Positions 9,211 to 17,621 of a stretch of DNA of 46,453 nucleotides are shown piece after piece. The position numbers were made by a program, and so were the translations under genes. This DNA is from an uncultured Oceanospirillaceae bacterium (GTDB lineage: Bacteria; Pseudomonadota; Gammaproteobacteria; Pseudomonadales; Balneatricaceae). Location: positions 1 through 46,453 of the forward strand of contig CAJXNY010000041.1 of NCBI GenBank assembly GCA_913057435.1. Direction: 5' to 3'. A model generated the notes under the pieces. The model searched no databases. It had not been told where the DNA came from and saw nothing but the letters and a program-made list of their open reading frames with translations. Every line of letters begins with the position of its first letter. The stretch's first letter is position 1.

Positions 9211-11658
9211 TTAATCACGGGTAGGGTAGGGGGGACGGATACGTACAATAAATGGGTCGACGTGGCTGTCTTGCGGGTTGATACGAACTTTGCCGATTAC
9301 CCCGTCGTCATTGGTGTCCGGGTCGTAGGACAGGGTTGGCACCGGGCTGTAGCCGACGGTGAAACACTGTACCGGGATGTTTTCGCTGCTGTGCTCGCCC
9401 AGTGTGGGCAGGCGGATGGCGTCGTAGTCCACCGCCGGTGGTGTGCCTGCGGCAGCGAGGTGGATAAAATTGTCCAGGGTGGTGCTGAGCTGCTGCAGCC
9501 GCGCCTGGCGGGCATCGCAGGGGTCGCTGTCGGCGCTGCCGTACTGTGGCTGTACCGACAGGGCGTTGAGCCAGCCGTTATGCAGCTGTTCGAAATCGGC
9601 CATGGCGCTACGCTCCAGCCAGATCAGTTTGGGTTGCAGGTGCATGGGCATTTCGGCATGCAGGGTGTCGACAAACAGCTGGGCAAAATCAGGGTTGGCA
9701 AAGCGGCTGGGCCAGCGCGGGATCAGGATGTAGACATCGTCGGCATGGGCCTGGCCTGCCTCGGCATGGCGCAGTAACACCCCTTCCACCAGGTGGAAGC
9801 CTTCACCGTTGTGGGTGGCCAGGCTGTTCATGGCCACCCGGCCCAGTCCCAGCCGCCGGTAGAGCCGGTGGCGCAGGCCACTGATGGCATCGTCGGTGCG
9901 CACGGGCCGGGCCAGATAGTTGCCGCCCAGCCCACGGCCACCGCCCGTGGCGGGCAGGTCGAGGATAAAGGCGGCCCGGTCGAGCAGGTTTTTCAGGCTG
10001 GCCACAGCGACGGTGAGGTCGTCTTCGCTGTGGCTGTCGCTGGCGTCCGGGTGGGCCAGCAGTCGGCCGCTGTAGTGACGGAACTGTTCCTCGTAGCGCA
10101 GCATGGCGCGGTCGGGCACCTGTTCATGGTGGCGGGCCAGCAGATGCTGCAGCAGCCGGTCGCCCCGGTCGAGCTGACGGGCACTGAACGGTTTTTCGCT
10201 GAGATGCTGCAGGGCCTGGCCCTGGTAGTCATCCAGCTGTTCGCCCAGAATCGCCTCCAGCGAGTGCAGCCCGGCCACCGGCTGGCTGCAGTGGCTGGGG
10301 GGCAGCTGATCCAGTGCGCGCCAGAACAGGCTGATATCGGCATCGGTCAGCGGCAGGCTGGCCAGCATCCTGTCCAGCAGGGCCTGCAGTGGCAGCAGTG
10401 CTTCAGCGTCGGGCAGGCTGAGCAGATGGCGGGCCTGGTCGAGCTGGGCAAACTGGTTGGCCAGCGGCTGATCCAGCAGCATCAGCCAGCCCTGCAGTTG
10501 CTGCACCTGCGCGACTTCGTCGGCGCTGGCACTGGCGGCCAGGCCATCACGTCCCACGCCGTAGCTGGACGGCAGTTCGTGTTGCAGTGACAGGTACTGG
10601 CCTGGCTGGCGGTAGCGTCCCAGCTCGCTGAGCATGCCTGGCCTGCCCGGTGAAGAGCCCGGCTGCAGGCGGGCCTGGTAGAGCTGACGGATACGGGCGG
10701 CGGGGACTTCGACCGGAATGCCTTCTTTAACCACGCGGATATTGGCCAGGCTGCCATCCAGGTCCAGCAGCGGCGCTTCGTCGCCGGTCAGGCTCAGTTG
10801 CCAGCTCTGCCAGCCGTCGGGGGTGTCGGGGTTGGTGCTCAGCTGCAACTGTTCAATGGCTTTGATCCGGCTGTCCTGGGCCACTTCGCTGATCAGATCG
10901 GACAGGTACAGTTTGGTGCGCAGCATGGGCCGGGCCAGCTGCTCGTCAGTGATAAAGCCGCGCGTCAGCCAGGGGCCGCTGCACAGGGCGTCGTTGTCAG
11001 CCCCCTCGTCCGCCATCTGCTGGCAGGATTTGAAGTCCACCCCAGGTGACAGGGTGTCGGCCAGCCGGACCAGCAGATCGGTCAGGGTATCGGCGGTGTC
11101 GGCACCGTCGGCCAGGGTCAGCGCCAGCCGTAACGCCAGCGGCCGTGGTGGCAGGATAGTCAGCCCGGCGATGTCTTCACCCAGGTTGCGGTGCTGCAGG
11201 TAATGCTGGTGCAGGCCGCTGGCCAGCGCCTGGCGAGCGGCCGGGCTGTTTTCCAGCCCGGCGTCAGCAACGACGCTGATCCGCCACAGGGCGGGGTTAT
11301 CGACATCGGGCTGCACGTCCACGTTGTGGACATGGTCATAGTCCAGCAGCAGGCGGCGCAGATCGCTGGCGGTGACCGGTTCACAGGCCAGTGCCTGTTC
11401 CGGCTGCCACCAGGGCTGCAGCGGCCGTTCACCTTCGGGCTGGGCCATCAGATCAGTGATGGGGAAGTCCAGCCGGTAGCTCAGGTCGTTGAGGGTAAAG
11501 GCGGCGGCCTCCAGCATGGTAATGCCGGGGTCGTGCAGGTTGTGGTCGCTCCACTGCTCGCCCGCCAGTCGGGCGATAATCGCCTGGCCTTCGTCGCGTA
11601 GCAGTTGAAAGTTCTGCCCCACGACGGTGGGGGCCTGATTAGGGATGGTCTGGCTCAT
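9211..11658 (-). CDS. eCIS baseplate wedge protein (Afp12-like)
   Basis: This 815-residue protein is very likely the second large baseplate component, matching Afp12/Pvc12. Near the N-terminus it has the signature W(S)DHNLHDPGITMLEA followed by LNDLSYRLDFPI (about residues 35-65), a motif I associate with large eCIS baseplate proteins. The rest is long and mostly helical with no membrane segment, and the C-terminal ~70 residues form a separate, more beta-rich part ending in a Pro/Tyr tail. AGGA six bases before the ATG supports the start. It lies ten bases before the fibre gene, so the two are co-transcribed. It is separated from the preceding baseplate gene by 130 bases that contain an intrinsic terminator, so its expression may depend on read-through. 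Confidence 0.85.
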   Translation of the reverse strand: MSQTIPNQAPTVVGQNFQLLRDEGQAIIARLAGEQWSDHNLHDPGITMLEAAAFTLNDLSYRLDFPITDLMAQPEGERPLQPWWQPEQALACEPVTASDLRRLLLDYDHVHNVDVQPDVDNPALWRISVVADAGLENSPAARQALASGLHQHYLQHRNLGEDIAGLTILPPRPLALRLALTLADGADTADTLTDLLVRLADTLSPGVDFKSCQQMADEGADNDALCSGPWLTRGFITDEQLARPMLRTKLYLSDLISEVAQDSRIKAIEQLQLSTNPDTPDGWQSWQLSLTGDEAPLLDLDGSLANIRVVKEGIPVEVPAARIRQLYQARLQPGSSPGRPGMLSELGRYRQPGQYLSLQHELPSSYGVGRDGLAASASADEVAQVQQLQGWLMLLDQPLANQFAQLDQARHLLSLPDAEALLPLQALLDRMLASLPLTDADISLFWRALDQLPPSHCSQPVAGLHSLEAILGEQLDDYQGQALQHLSEKPFSARQLDRGDRLLQHLLARHHEQVPDRAMLRYEEQFRHYSGRLLAHPDASDSHSEDDLTVAVASLKNLLDRAAFILDLPATGGGRGLGGNYLARPVRTDDAISGLRHRLYRRLGLGRVAMNSLATHNGEGFHLVEGVLLRHAEAGQAHADDVYILIPRWPSRFANPDFAQLFVDTLHAEMPMHLQPKLIWLERSAMADFEQLHNGWLNALSVQPQYGSADSDPCDARQARLQQLSTTLDNFIHLAAAGTPPAVDYDAIRLPTLGEHSSENIPVQCFTVGYSPVPTLSYDPDTNDDGVIGKVRINPQDSHVDPFIVRIRPPYPTRD

Positions 11659-11698
11659 GGCGGTTCCTGGGTTGGAGGCGTCGGTGGTGACCGGGAAT

Positions 11699-11724
11699 AA
11701 AAAAAGCGCACGTCAGACGTGCGC
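11699..11724 (-). terminator. Intrinsic terminator inside the eCIS operon
   Basis: On the minus strand a perfect 8-bp stem (GCGCACGT/ACGTGCGC) with a three-base loop is followed directly by seven T residues. It sits between two baseplate genes of the same operon, so it probably acts as a partial terminator that lowers expression of the distal fibre and tape-measure genes. Confidence 0.85.
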
Positions 11725-11788
11725 AAAGGGGAACAGCCAGGGGAGGGCTGTGATGCCCGGCGAAGGCAGCCGGGACTTGGGGGGAGCG

Positions 11789-14700
11789 TTAACCGACTTC
11801 GAAGTCGTATTCGATCTTCATGGTGTTGATGCCTTCGTAATATTCGGCGTCCTGGGCCGGCGCGCTGAGCGTGTGGCGACTGCTGGGCACCAGAATCTGC
11901 TCGGGGCTGTCGGCGTTGAGGGTGTCGCTGTTATCGGTGTGCCAGTAAGGCTGCTGCTGATCGTCGAAGCGTTGCAGGTAGCCGGTGACTTTGATCACCC
12001 CTTCAACGTAGGGCTGCTGGCGGATCCAGGCGGTGACATCCGGGATGTGGATTTCGCGGCGCAGGCCACTGCGCGCAGGATCGGTCCAGGGGTTCAGATG
12101 GGCGTTAAGATCCTGATTGATCAGCTGCAATACCTGGCCGGGGTCGTACTGGGCTTTATAGGTCAGGACGATTTTGAAACGCACTTCCTGGAACTGCGGG
12201 CTGTCGACCACCAGTCGAGCCCGGGGAGGCATTCGCTCGCGCAGCCAGGCGTAAATCTCCTGTTGCATATCCCGCGATACCCGGGGTTTGAGCAGAGCGG
12301 GGTCATCGCTGCGGGGGACCACTAACAGCCGGATATGAGCGGGCTGGTCGGGATCATCGGCGACGCCGGGGTGGCGCAGGCAGTTGGCCAGGATCAGCTC
12401 GGGGAAGCGGGCCAGCACCAGGTGTTCATAATCCCAGCAGGTCAGTGCCCGGTTGCGGTGGCGCAACCGTTCGCTGGCCCGAGTGGCGAAGCTGTCTGGC
12501 GCTTCTGGCGGGCGTCCGCCGAAGCTGCTCCAGGGCTGCTCCACACTGGCAATGGCCGCCTCGATGCTGCTGTTCACACTCTGGCTGTCCAGTTCGTTGA
12601 TGGTGCCAGCGGGCAGGGCGTTGGGCAGGTGCAGGGGCGGCTGTTCACGGTCGTCATAGCGCACACGGATGGCCTGGCTGTGCAGGCCGAGCAGGTCGGA
12701 CCAGCGCGGGCTGTCAACGACGGTGTAGTCCAGCGCGGCGCGCAGCCAGAGCTGATTGTCACCGGGGAAGCCGCCGTTGCGAGTCATTTCGTTACTGATG
12801 GCAAAGCGGATGATGCCGGAGTCGACCAGATTGTTGGTACTGTCGGCCAGGATGATGGCGCGGTCGACGTTGCCGCTCTGTTTGTTGGTGTCGAAATCCA
12901 TCCAGCGGTTGTCGGCCAGGTAGCTCCAGCCGACGCTGATATCACGCAGGCGACTGTCAGCGTCCACCGGGCTGTGCTGAAACAGCAGGCTGACACTGCC
13001 ACCCTCGGGCGGGCGACTCAGGCCGATGTAGAGGTAGGCGGTGCGATCCAGCGCAGGCAGCAGTGTCTGTTTTTCAGCATCGCGGATGGCCTGACAACCC
13101 ATCGGGTGGATGTGCAGCAGCTGGCTGTCTGCACCGATGCCCGCCTGGCTGACGCTGAGGCTGTCGTGGGCCTGGTAATCCAGGCTGATGCTGTCGGCCA
13201 GTGGCGTCCAGGGCGGCAGTACTTCACGCGGCACCGGCCGGGCGACGGGAAGCGGGGTCGCTATAGCAGTGCTGCCTGCAGGGGGGCTGCCTGTGCCGGA
13301 GGGTGGAGGGTTCTGGTTTGCCAGCAGGCTGGCGAGCAGATCGCTGGCCGTTGGTGTAGTGCTGTCTTGCGGTGTCTCTTCAGTTGTGGCCTCGCCGTCT
13401 TCGTTTCCCTCTTCGCCCTCTTCGCCTTCATCTTCTTCTGCTTTTTCGCCAGCCAGCAGTACGGCCTGAGTGGCGGCTTCGGCAGCAACGGCAGCCTCAG
13501 CGGCGGCCAGTGCGGCGGCGGCAGAGGCCAGGGCGGCGTCTGCGGCGGCGCTGGCTTCGGCACCTGCTTCCTCGTAGGCGGCCTGGGCAGCGGCTTCGGC
13601 AGCCCGCACCTGGGCCTGTGCGGCGGCCAGCTGAGCTGTTGCGCTGTTGCTGTAGTCCTGGGCGTTGGCGTCGTTGACGGCCTGCAGGTACTGGTTGCTG
13701 AAGTGGTTGACCACCTGGGGATAAAGCGAGTGACCAAAATCGTCGCCGGTCAGGGTCAGGCTGTACCAGAACGGCCATTCGCGTGGCTCCTGGCTGTCCA
13801 GCGGCAGGCTGTCGCGGCTGGGCCAGTGCAGCCCGGCCGGATAAAGCGCAGCCAGTTCACCGGCGTTGCTGGCCAGTGTCGGCTGGAACAGCGGCAACAG
13901 GCTGCGGCTACCGTGGGGGGAGCCGAGCCGTGCCTGGTGTTGTGGCCAGGGCTGGCCGCCAGCGGGGTACTGATAGTCGCGGTAGGCAGCGTAATGGTCG
14001 CTGATGCTGGCCGGTTTATCTTCGCCCCAGTTGAGCTGAACGCTGAGCTGATCCAGTGGGCCGATGGCCAGTTCCGGGTGGCTCAGCTGCAGCTGACTGC
14101 CGACGCGCGGCTGGGTGCCAAAGGGGGTGACCGGGCCGCTGGCGTCGAGCAGGCCGTCGTCATTACGCAGCATCAGGCTGCGCAGCCCCTGCACCTGAAC
14201 CTGCAGCTCGATGTGGCTTAGCGGCAGAACGCGCAGGCGCTCATATAGGATGCGGCGGCCCTGCTCGTCGGCGCGGACGTTAAGCTGCAGATAGGGGCTG
14301 TGCAGCTGGCTCTGGTGGGGCTCGGGTGGTGGCGCCAGCGCCGGGAACAGGTTGCTTAGCAGCAGGCGGATCACCAGCTGATCGCCGTCCAGCCGGGCGC
14401 TGATCTCGGCGCGGCTGTCATCGTCCAGTGCCAGCATGCCGTCGGCGCTGCTGACGGCGATGGTCAGCAGACTGCGGATATCACCGGCACTGCCACTGAG
14501 CACGGTGTCGGCCAGAAAGGCGGTGCTGAAGTCAGTGTCAAACAGCAGCTCAATCTGGCGCTGGCCTTCACTGAGCCAGAGCCGGGGCGAGGCGATGATG
14601 ATGCCGACCGGACTGTGCTGATCCCGTTCGGGGTCGACCAGGGTGCCATTGGCCGGGTAGTCACCAAAGGTGGGCACCGTGGCCGGTGGGAATTCCAGCC

Positions 14701-15367
14701 CGTTGTCGGTATCGATCAGGGTGCTGCGCAGGAAGCCGGTGTTATAACGCTGGCTGTCGCTGCCGCGGCTGAGCATCAGGCTGACCAAGCTGTGGATGCG
14801 GGCATGGTTGATCCCTGCATCCGCTTCCAGCCGGTAGTAGCGGGCCTGTTCTGCGCTGTCTTCACCGGCGGCGAAGCGGCTGCCCGCCAGCAGTACCAGC
14901 GGCTCGGCATCCTCTTCCAGCTGCACCGTGATGGCGGCCTGGTCCGGTTCGGCTCCCTGTTCACCCAGCGCCAGTACGTTGCGGTAGTAGTGATACAGGT
15001 GGCGTTCGGTCAGCTCGGCAAATTGTTGCTGCGGGTGGCGCAGCAGTTCGATAAAGGCCAGTAACAGGGCAATATCGGGCCGGGCTGCCAGCTGGCGGAT
15101 GGCATCGCTGTCGCTGCTGCCACTGTCGAGCAGGGCCAGCAGCGGCTCGATCTGCGCCGGTTCGGGCAGGGCCGGGGCCCAGCTCAGGGCATCACCCTGG
15201 CTGTTGCGGTACTGCAGCCACTGGGCGAGCTGTTTGAGGTAGTGCAGCCAGTCGCTGCGGCTGCGTTCTTCAACACTGACGTGGGCACTGTCCAGGGCGG
15301 TCAGACCGCGCTGGGGTTGCACGGTGCCGGCCCGTTCGCGCGGGATGGTGGAGGCGTGGTCGGTCAT
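11789..15367 (-). CDS. eCIS baseplate J-like wedge protein (Afp11-like) with Ala/Glu-rich insertion
   Basis: This 1192-residue protein fits Afp11/Pvc11 (gp6/baseplate-J type), which forms the wedge ring around the spike, by position after the gp25 and PAAR-like genes and by content. The N-terminal ~130 residues are helical (ELLRHPQQQFAELTERHLYHYY). The C-terminal third carries gp6-like segments (RERLRHRNRALTCWDYEHLVL and PPRARLVVDSPQFQEVRFKI, split here only for naming), then a short C-terminal domain. Between about residues 575 and 715 there is a low-complexity insertion: first Ala-rich and probably helical, then a run of Glu/Asp/Gly, then Pro/Ser/Thr-rich. The insertion is in frame. Only a weak GAG precedes the ATG, but the start is 30 bases after the PAAR gene. 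Confidence is high for baseplate, lower for the exact equivalence. Confidence 0.85.
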   Translation of the reverse strand: MTDHASTIPRERAGTVQPQRGLTALDSAHVSVEERSRSDWLHYLKQLAQWLQYRNSQGDALSWAPALPEPAQIEPLLALLDSGSSDSDAIRQLAARPDIALLLAFIELLRHPQQQFAELTERHLYHYYRNVLALGEQGAEPDQAAITVQLEEDAEPLVLLAGSRFAAGEDSAEQARYYRLEADAGINHARIHSLVSLMLSRGSDSQRYNTGFLRSTLIDTDNGLEFPPATVPTFGDYPANGTLVDPERDQHSPVGIIIASPRLWLSEGQRQIELLFDTDFSTAFLADTVLSGSAGDIRSLLTIAVSSADGMLALDDDSRAEISARLDGDQLVIRLLLSNLFPALAPPPEPHQSQLHSPYLQLNVRADEQGRRILYERLRVLPLSHIELQVQVQGLRSLMLRNDDGLLDASGPVTPFGTQPRVGSQLQLSHPELAIGPLDQLSVQLNWGEDKPASISDHYAAYRDYQYPAGGQPWPQHQARLGSPHGSRSLLPLFQPTLASNAGELAALYPAGLHWPSRDSLPLDSQEPREWPFWYSLTLTGDDFGHSLYPQVVNHFSNQYLQAVNDANAQDYSNSATAQLAAAQAQVRAAEAAAQAAYEEAGAEASAAADAALASAAAALAAAEAAVAAEAATQAVLLAGEKAEEDEGEEGEEGNEDGEATTEETPQDSTTPTASDLLASLLANQNPPPSGTGSPPAGSTAIATPLPVARPVPREVLPPWTPLADSISLDYQAHDSLSVSQAGIGADSQLLHIHPMGCQAIRDAEKQTLLPALDRTAYLYIGLSRPPEGGSVSLLFQHSPVDADSRLRDISVGWSYLADNRWMDFDTNKQSGNVDRAIILADSTNNLVDSGIIRFAISNEMTRNGGFPGDNQLWLRAALDYTVVDSPRWSDLLGLHSQAIRVRYDDREQPPLHLPNALPAGTINELDSQSVNSSIEAAIASVEQPWSSFGGRPPEAPDSFATRASERLRHRNRALTCWDYEHLVLARFPELILANCLRHPGVADDPDQPAHIRLLVVPRSDDPALLKPRVSRDMQQEIYAWLRERMPPRARLVVDSPQFQEVRFKIVLTYKAQYDPGQVLQLINQDLNAHLNPWTDPARSGLRREIHIPDVTAWIRQQPYVEGVIKVTGYLQRFDDQQQPYWHTDNSDTLNADSPEQILVPSSRHTLSAPAQDAEYYEGINTMKIEYDFEVG

Positions 15368-15397
15368 GACGGTCTCATCGCTGCAGTTTGCCGGGGG

Positions 15398-15835
15398 CTA
15401 TTTGGTTTTCAGTTTGTCGTTGCCGGTCTTGAAGGTGCCTTTGCAGGTGTGCGGCGGCGGGTCAGGAATCGGCGGGGGCGGAGGCCCCGGAATTTTGGTG
15501 GCCGGTGAATGGCTGTACAGGGCTTTGAATTCAGAGCCCACTTTGAGCACTTTCTGGCCCATGACTTTCAGTTTTTCGGCCAGCTGGTCGCTGTGCACGG
15601 CGGTGATGGTCAGCACACCACTGCCCGGCGTATCCGCCTGGATGCTGTGTTTGTAGGGTACCGAGTGCACCACTTTGAGAAAGTCAGGCTGCAGGGCGAC
15701 CGGCTTGCCTTTGACTTTCAGTTTGCAGGCCGCCGGGATCGGGGGTTCCAGATTGCCCTGGTATTCGGCCAGCCCGGTGAGGTCGTTTTTGGCGAACACC
15801 GCTTTGGCGTCGCTGAGGACGAAGTCCAGTGCCAT
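15398..15835 (-). CDS. PAAR-like spike tip protein (Afp10-like)
   Basis: A 145-residue protein starting at MALDFVLSDAKAVF, chosen because GGAGG lies four bases before this ATG; the longer upstream reading is noise overlapping gp25. Residues 45-75 (KLKVKGKPVALQPDFLKVV) and the following beta-rich stretch resemble the small PAAR-like tip proteins of eCIS, which cap the VgrG spike and pierce the target envelope. The C-terminus is a proline-rich tract (PGPPPPPIPDPPP) followed by a short basic tail, a common place for cargo attachment or metal-linked folding in this family. It lies between gp25 and the large baseplate protein, matching the Afp9-10-11 order. Family assignment rests on size, order and pattern. 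Confidence 0.75.
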   Translation of the reverse strand: MALDFVLSDAKAVFAKNDLTGLAEYQGNLEPPIPAACKLKVKGKPVALQPDFLKVVHSVPYKHSIQADTPGSGVLTITAVHSDQLAEKLKVMGQKVLKVGSEFKALYSHSPATKIPGPPPPPIPDPPPHTCKGTFKTGNDKLKTK

Positions 15836-15848
15836 GGTGCCTCCGGGG

Positions 15849-16253
15849 TCAGCGCTGGGTTTCCAGCAGGTAGAACGGATACACCAGGTTGTCGCGGGCG
15901 TTGGTTTCGCGCAGCACGTAACGGATGTTAAGCAGCAACAGGCCATCACCGGCACCGCTGTCGTCGATCTCCACCGCTTCCAGGTTGATCCGTGGTTCGT
16001 GGTTGATCAGGGTGTTGCTCAGCTTTTCACTGAGCAGCGCCAGGCTGTTGTGTTCCAGTTCGGTGAACAGGAAATCAGGCAGCGGACTGCCCCAGCCGGG
16101 ACGCATGGCGCGCTCGCCCAGCGCCGTGGTGATCAGGATCTCCAGCGCCTGGCGGATCTCTTCGTCACCCTCCACCATCATCGGCCCCTGGCCGGGTGGG
16201 TGGAACTGCACAGGAAAGGCCCAGCCGCGGCCGGCCAGTTGTTTGTCGCTCAT
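15849..16253 (-). CDS. Baseplate gp25-like protein (Afp9-like)
   Basis: A 134-residue protein with the gp25/lysozyme-like baseplate pattern: GRGWAFPVQF near the N-terminus, then GDEEIRQALEILITTALGER (residues 30-48), a PGWGSPL loop, helices around residues 65-85, and a closing NIRYVLRETNARDNLVYPFY strand pair. In T4 and eCIS this protein connects the wedge to the start of the sheath. AAGGAG seven bases before the ATG fixes the start at MSDKQLAGRGW; a much longer upstream extension in this frame is antisense-like noise over the preceding gene. It lies 13 bases before the PAAR-like gene. The family is clear from the sequence. Confidence 0.92.
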   Translation of the reverse strand: MSDKQLAGRGWAFPVQFHPPGQGPMMVEGDEEIRQALEILITTALGERAMRPGWGSPLPDFLFTELEHNSLALLSEKLSNTLINHEPRINLEAVEIDDSGAGDGLLLLNIRYVLRETNARDNLVYPFYLLETQR

Positions 16254-16282
16254 GGGAACTCCTTGGAATGGCAGCAGATGCG

Positions 16283-16300
16283 TTATACGCAGGCGTATAA
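16283..16300. repeat. 18-bp palindromic motif TTATACGC-AG-GCGTATAA, copy A
   Basis: Perfect 8-bp inverted arms around AG, located in the short gap between the Lcl-like gene and the gp25 gene. Near-identical copies lie at 37897-37914 and 37971-37988, upstream of the recombinase gene. All three have the AG centre in the same orientation. The role is unknown: operator or recombination site. Confidence 0.85.
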
Positions 16301-16305
16301 TCGAC

Positions 16306-16917
16306 TTACAGGGCGACCCGGCGGACCGGGAGGACATAGTGTGCGCTGCTGCGGTTATGGCTGACGGGTGGCCCGCCGCTGGCGGGCAGGGCCCAGCTGT
16401 TGTGCAGGTTGTGGCTGCTGCTGCTCCACAGATGGCCGCTGGCCATGGCGGCGAAGGTGAGGCTGCCGGTGCTGCTGTCGGCGGCATCCAGCAAGGCGGC
16501 CATGGCGAGGATGGCCTGCAGTTCTTCACGGCTGGGCAGATACCAGTCGGGGCCCAGGGTGCGACAGTAGAGCACCGCCTGGGGACCGCAGCAGACGCCA
16601 TCGTTGCTGGCGAAATGCTCGCTGAGCAGCTGGTTGCTGTTGTGCCAGCCGCTGTGCGGGTCGGGCGAGTCGCTGGCCAGTTCGGGCAGCGCAGTGGCGA
16701 GGCCATTGAGGCCGTAGCGCAGCGCTTCGCCCCGGCGGCTGGCGGGGGCGATCAGCAGCCGGTAGCCGTTGATCGCCGGGCCGCCAATGGCACCGTCCGG
16801 GTGCTGCTGGCCGGGCTCACCGGCCGGGCCCTGGAGGATATTAAGCAGCGCGCTCTGCCAGTGGAGGATGGCACTGGACAGGGTCTGCAGCTGGTAACTG
16901 AGGGGGGTGTCGGACAT
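16306..16917 (-). CDS. Lcl/DUF1566-like protein with short collagen-like segment
   Basis: A 203-residue protein in the baseplate part of the operon. The N-terminal helix is followed by a short Gly-Pro-rich segment (LQGPAGEPGQQ, about residues 29-40) like a stub of collagen repeats. The C-terminal ~90 residues carry DWYLPSREELQAILAM, then LWSSSSHNLHNSWAL and a closing YVLPVRRVAL. This matches the pattern of DUF1566/Lcl C-terminal domains (W-x-LP-[ST]-REEL ... WSSS ... VR-x-V), which occur in adhesins and phage-tail-like fibre proteins. I infer a surface-exposed, receptor-binding or fibre-cap role. No strong ribosome site is seen before the ATG at 16917. It could also be an orphan structural decoration. 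Confidence 0.65.
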   Translation of the reverse strand: MSDTPLSYQLQTLSSAILHWQSALLNILQGPAGEPGQQHPDGAIGGPAINGYRLLIAPASRRGEALRYGLNGLATALPELASDSPDPHSGWHNSNQLLSEHFASNDGVCCGPQAVLYCRTLGPDWYLPSREELQAILAMAALLDAADSSTGSLTFAAMASGHLWSSSSHNLHNSWALPASGGPPVSHNRSSAHYVLPVRRVAL

Positions 16918-16983
16918 GGCATCAGATACTGGCAGAGAAGCAGAATAAGGCGCCGGACGGAGGGGACACGCCCGACGGAGGAA

Positions 16984-17502
16984 TTACAGGCCTGAGATAT
17001 GTGTAGCACCGGCATTGAATGCCGCTGTCAGCCCCTGCAGGACGATAGTCAGTTGGGTGTCGCTGTGGTCTTTGGCAAATTGAACCTCATTATCGACGTA
17101 GCCCGTACTGGCGACGTCTGACATCGCGGTGGCAATCAGCATGTTGGCCTGGATGGCATCGATCTTGTTGGCCAGCAGCGTGGTCAGATCACCATCGGCG
17201 GCGAGCCAGGCTGCGTTGACCGCCTGGATGGTGGCGGCCAGCTCGGCGTCGGTGGCGTAGGTCGCATCCAGTGCCGCAATGGTGCTGTTGACGGCGGAAA
17301 TGCGGTCAGCCAGTTTTTTCAGGGTGTCGTTGTCAGTGTCCGCACCACCGAGCAACTGGGCTTCCAGGGCGGTAACGGCAGCGTTTACATTGGCAACCGT
17401 GCTGGTGTCAATCTGGCCGAACTTGTCACCGATCTGGATAACCAGTGACTGAATGGCGCCTTTGGTGGCGTTAAGGGCATCGATCGGGGTATTCGCTGGC
17501 AT
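16984..17502 (-). CDS. 172-residue helical fibre-like protein of unknown function
   Basis: The start is well supported (GGAG seven bases before ATG). The protein is low in aromatic residues and rich in Ala, Asp, Thr and Leu, with heptad-like helices between about residues 10 and 110 (for example VNAAVTALEAQLLGGADTDN). Such composition is typical of trimeric coiled-coil shafts in phage tail fibres. The C-terminal 60 residues lose this regularity. There is no signal peptide, membrane segment or catalytic motif. It lies between the vWA protein and the Lcl-like protein, so together they may form an accessory fibre or baseplate decoration. I do not recognise a named family. Confidence 0.65.
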   Translation of the reverse strand: MPANTPIDALNATKGAIQSLVIQIGDKFGQIDTSTVANVNAAVTALEAQLLGGADTDNDTLKKLADRISAVNSTIAALDATYATDAELAATIQAVNAAWLAADGDLTTLLANKIDAIQANMLIATAMSDVASTGYVDNEVQFAKDHSDTQLTIVLQGLTAAFNAGATHISGL

Positions 17503-17561
17503 GGTGGTGCTCCGTGTGTTGTACAGGTTATAAAACAGTGGGCAGGGGCAGGCCCTGCGCG

Positions 17562-17614
17562 ATGGCCAGCGGTCTTTTGCTGGCCATGGCGAAGAGCCCG
17601 CGCGGGGCGCGGGC
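17562..17614. other. Two adjacent GC-rich hairpins after the vWA gene
   Basis: The gap after the vWA gene holds a perfect 9-bp inverted repeat (ATGGCCAGC, 8-base loop, GCTGGCCAT; 17562-17587) and a perfect 8-bp one (GCCCGCGC, GGG, GCGCGGGC; 17596-17614). Neither has a T-run on the minus strand, so they are better read as RNA-stabilising or processing hairpins than as classical terminators. Confidence 0.6.
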
Positions 17615-17621
17615 AGAGGGG

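Noticed and set aside
12335-14221. 628-codon plus-strand frame
   Set aside because: Antisense to the Afp11-like gene; the minus-strand product has recognisable baseplate content.
16254-16706. N-terminal extension of the gp25 frame
   Set aside because: Pro/Ala/Ser/Cys-rich antiframe of the Lcl-like gene; a strong ribosome site at the internal ATG 16253 marks the real start.
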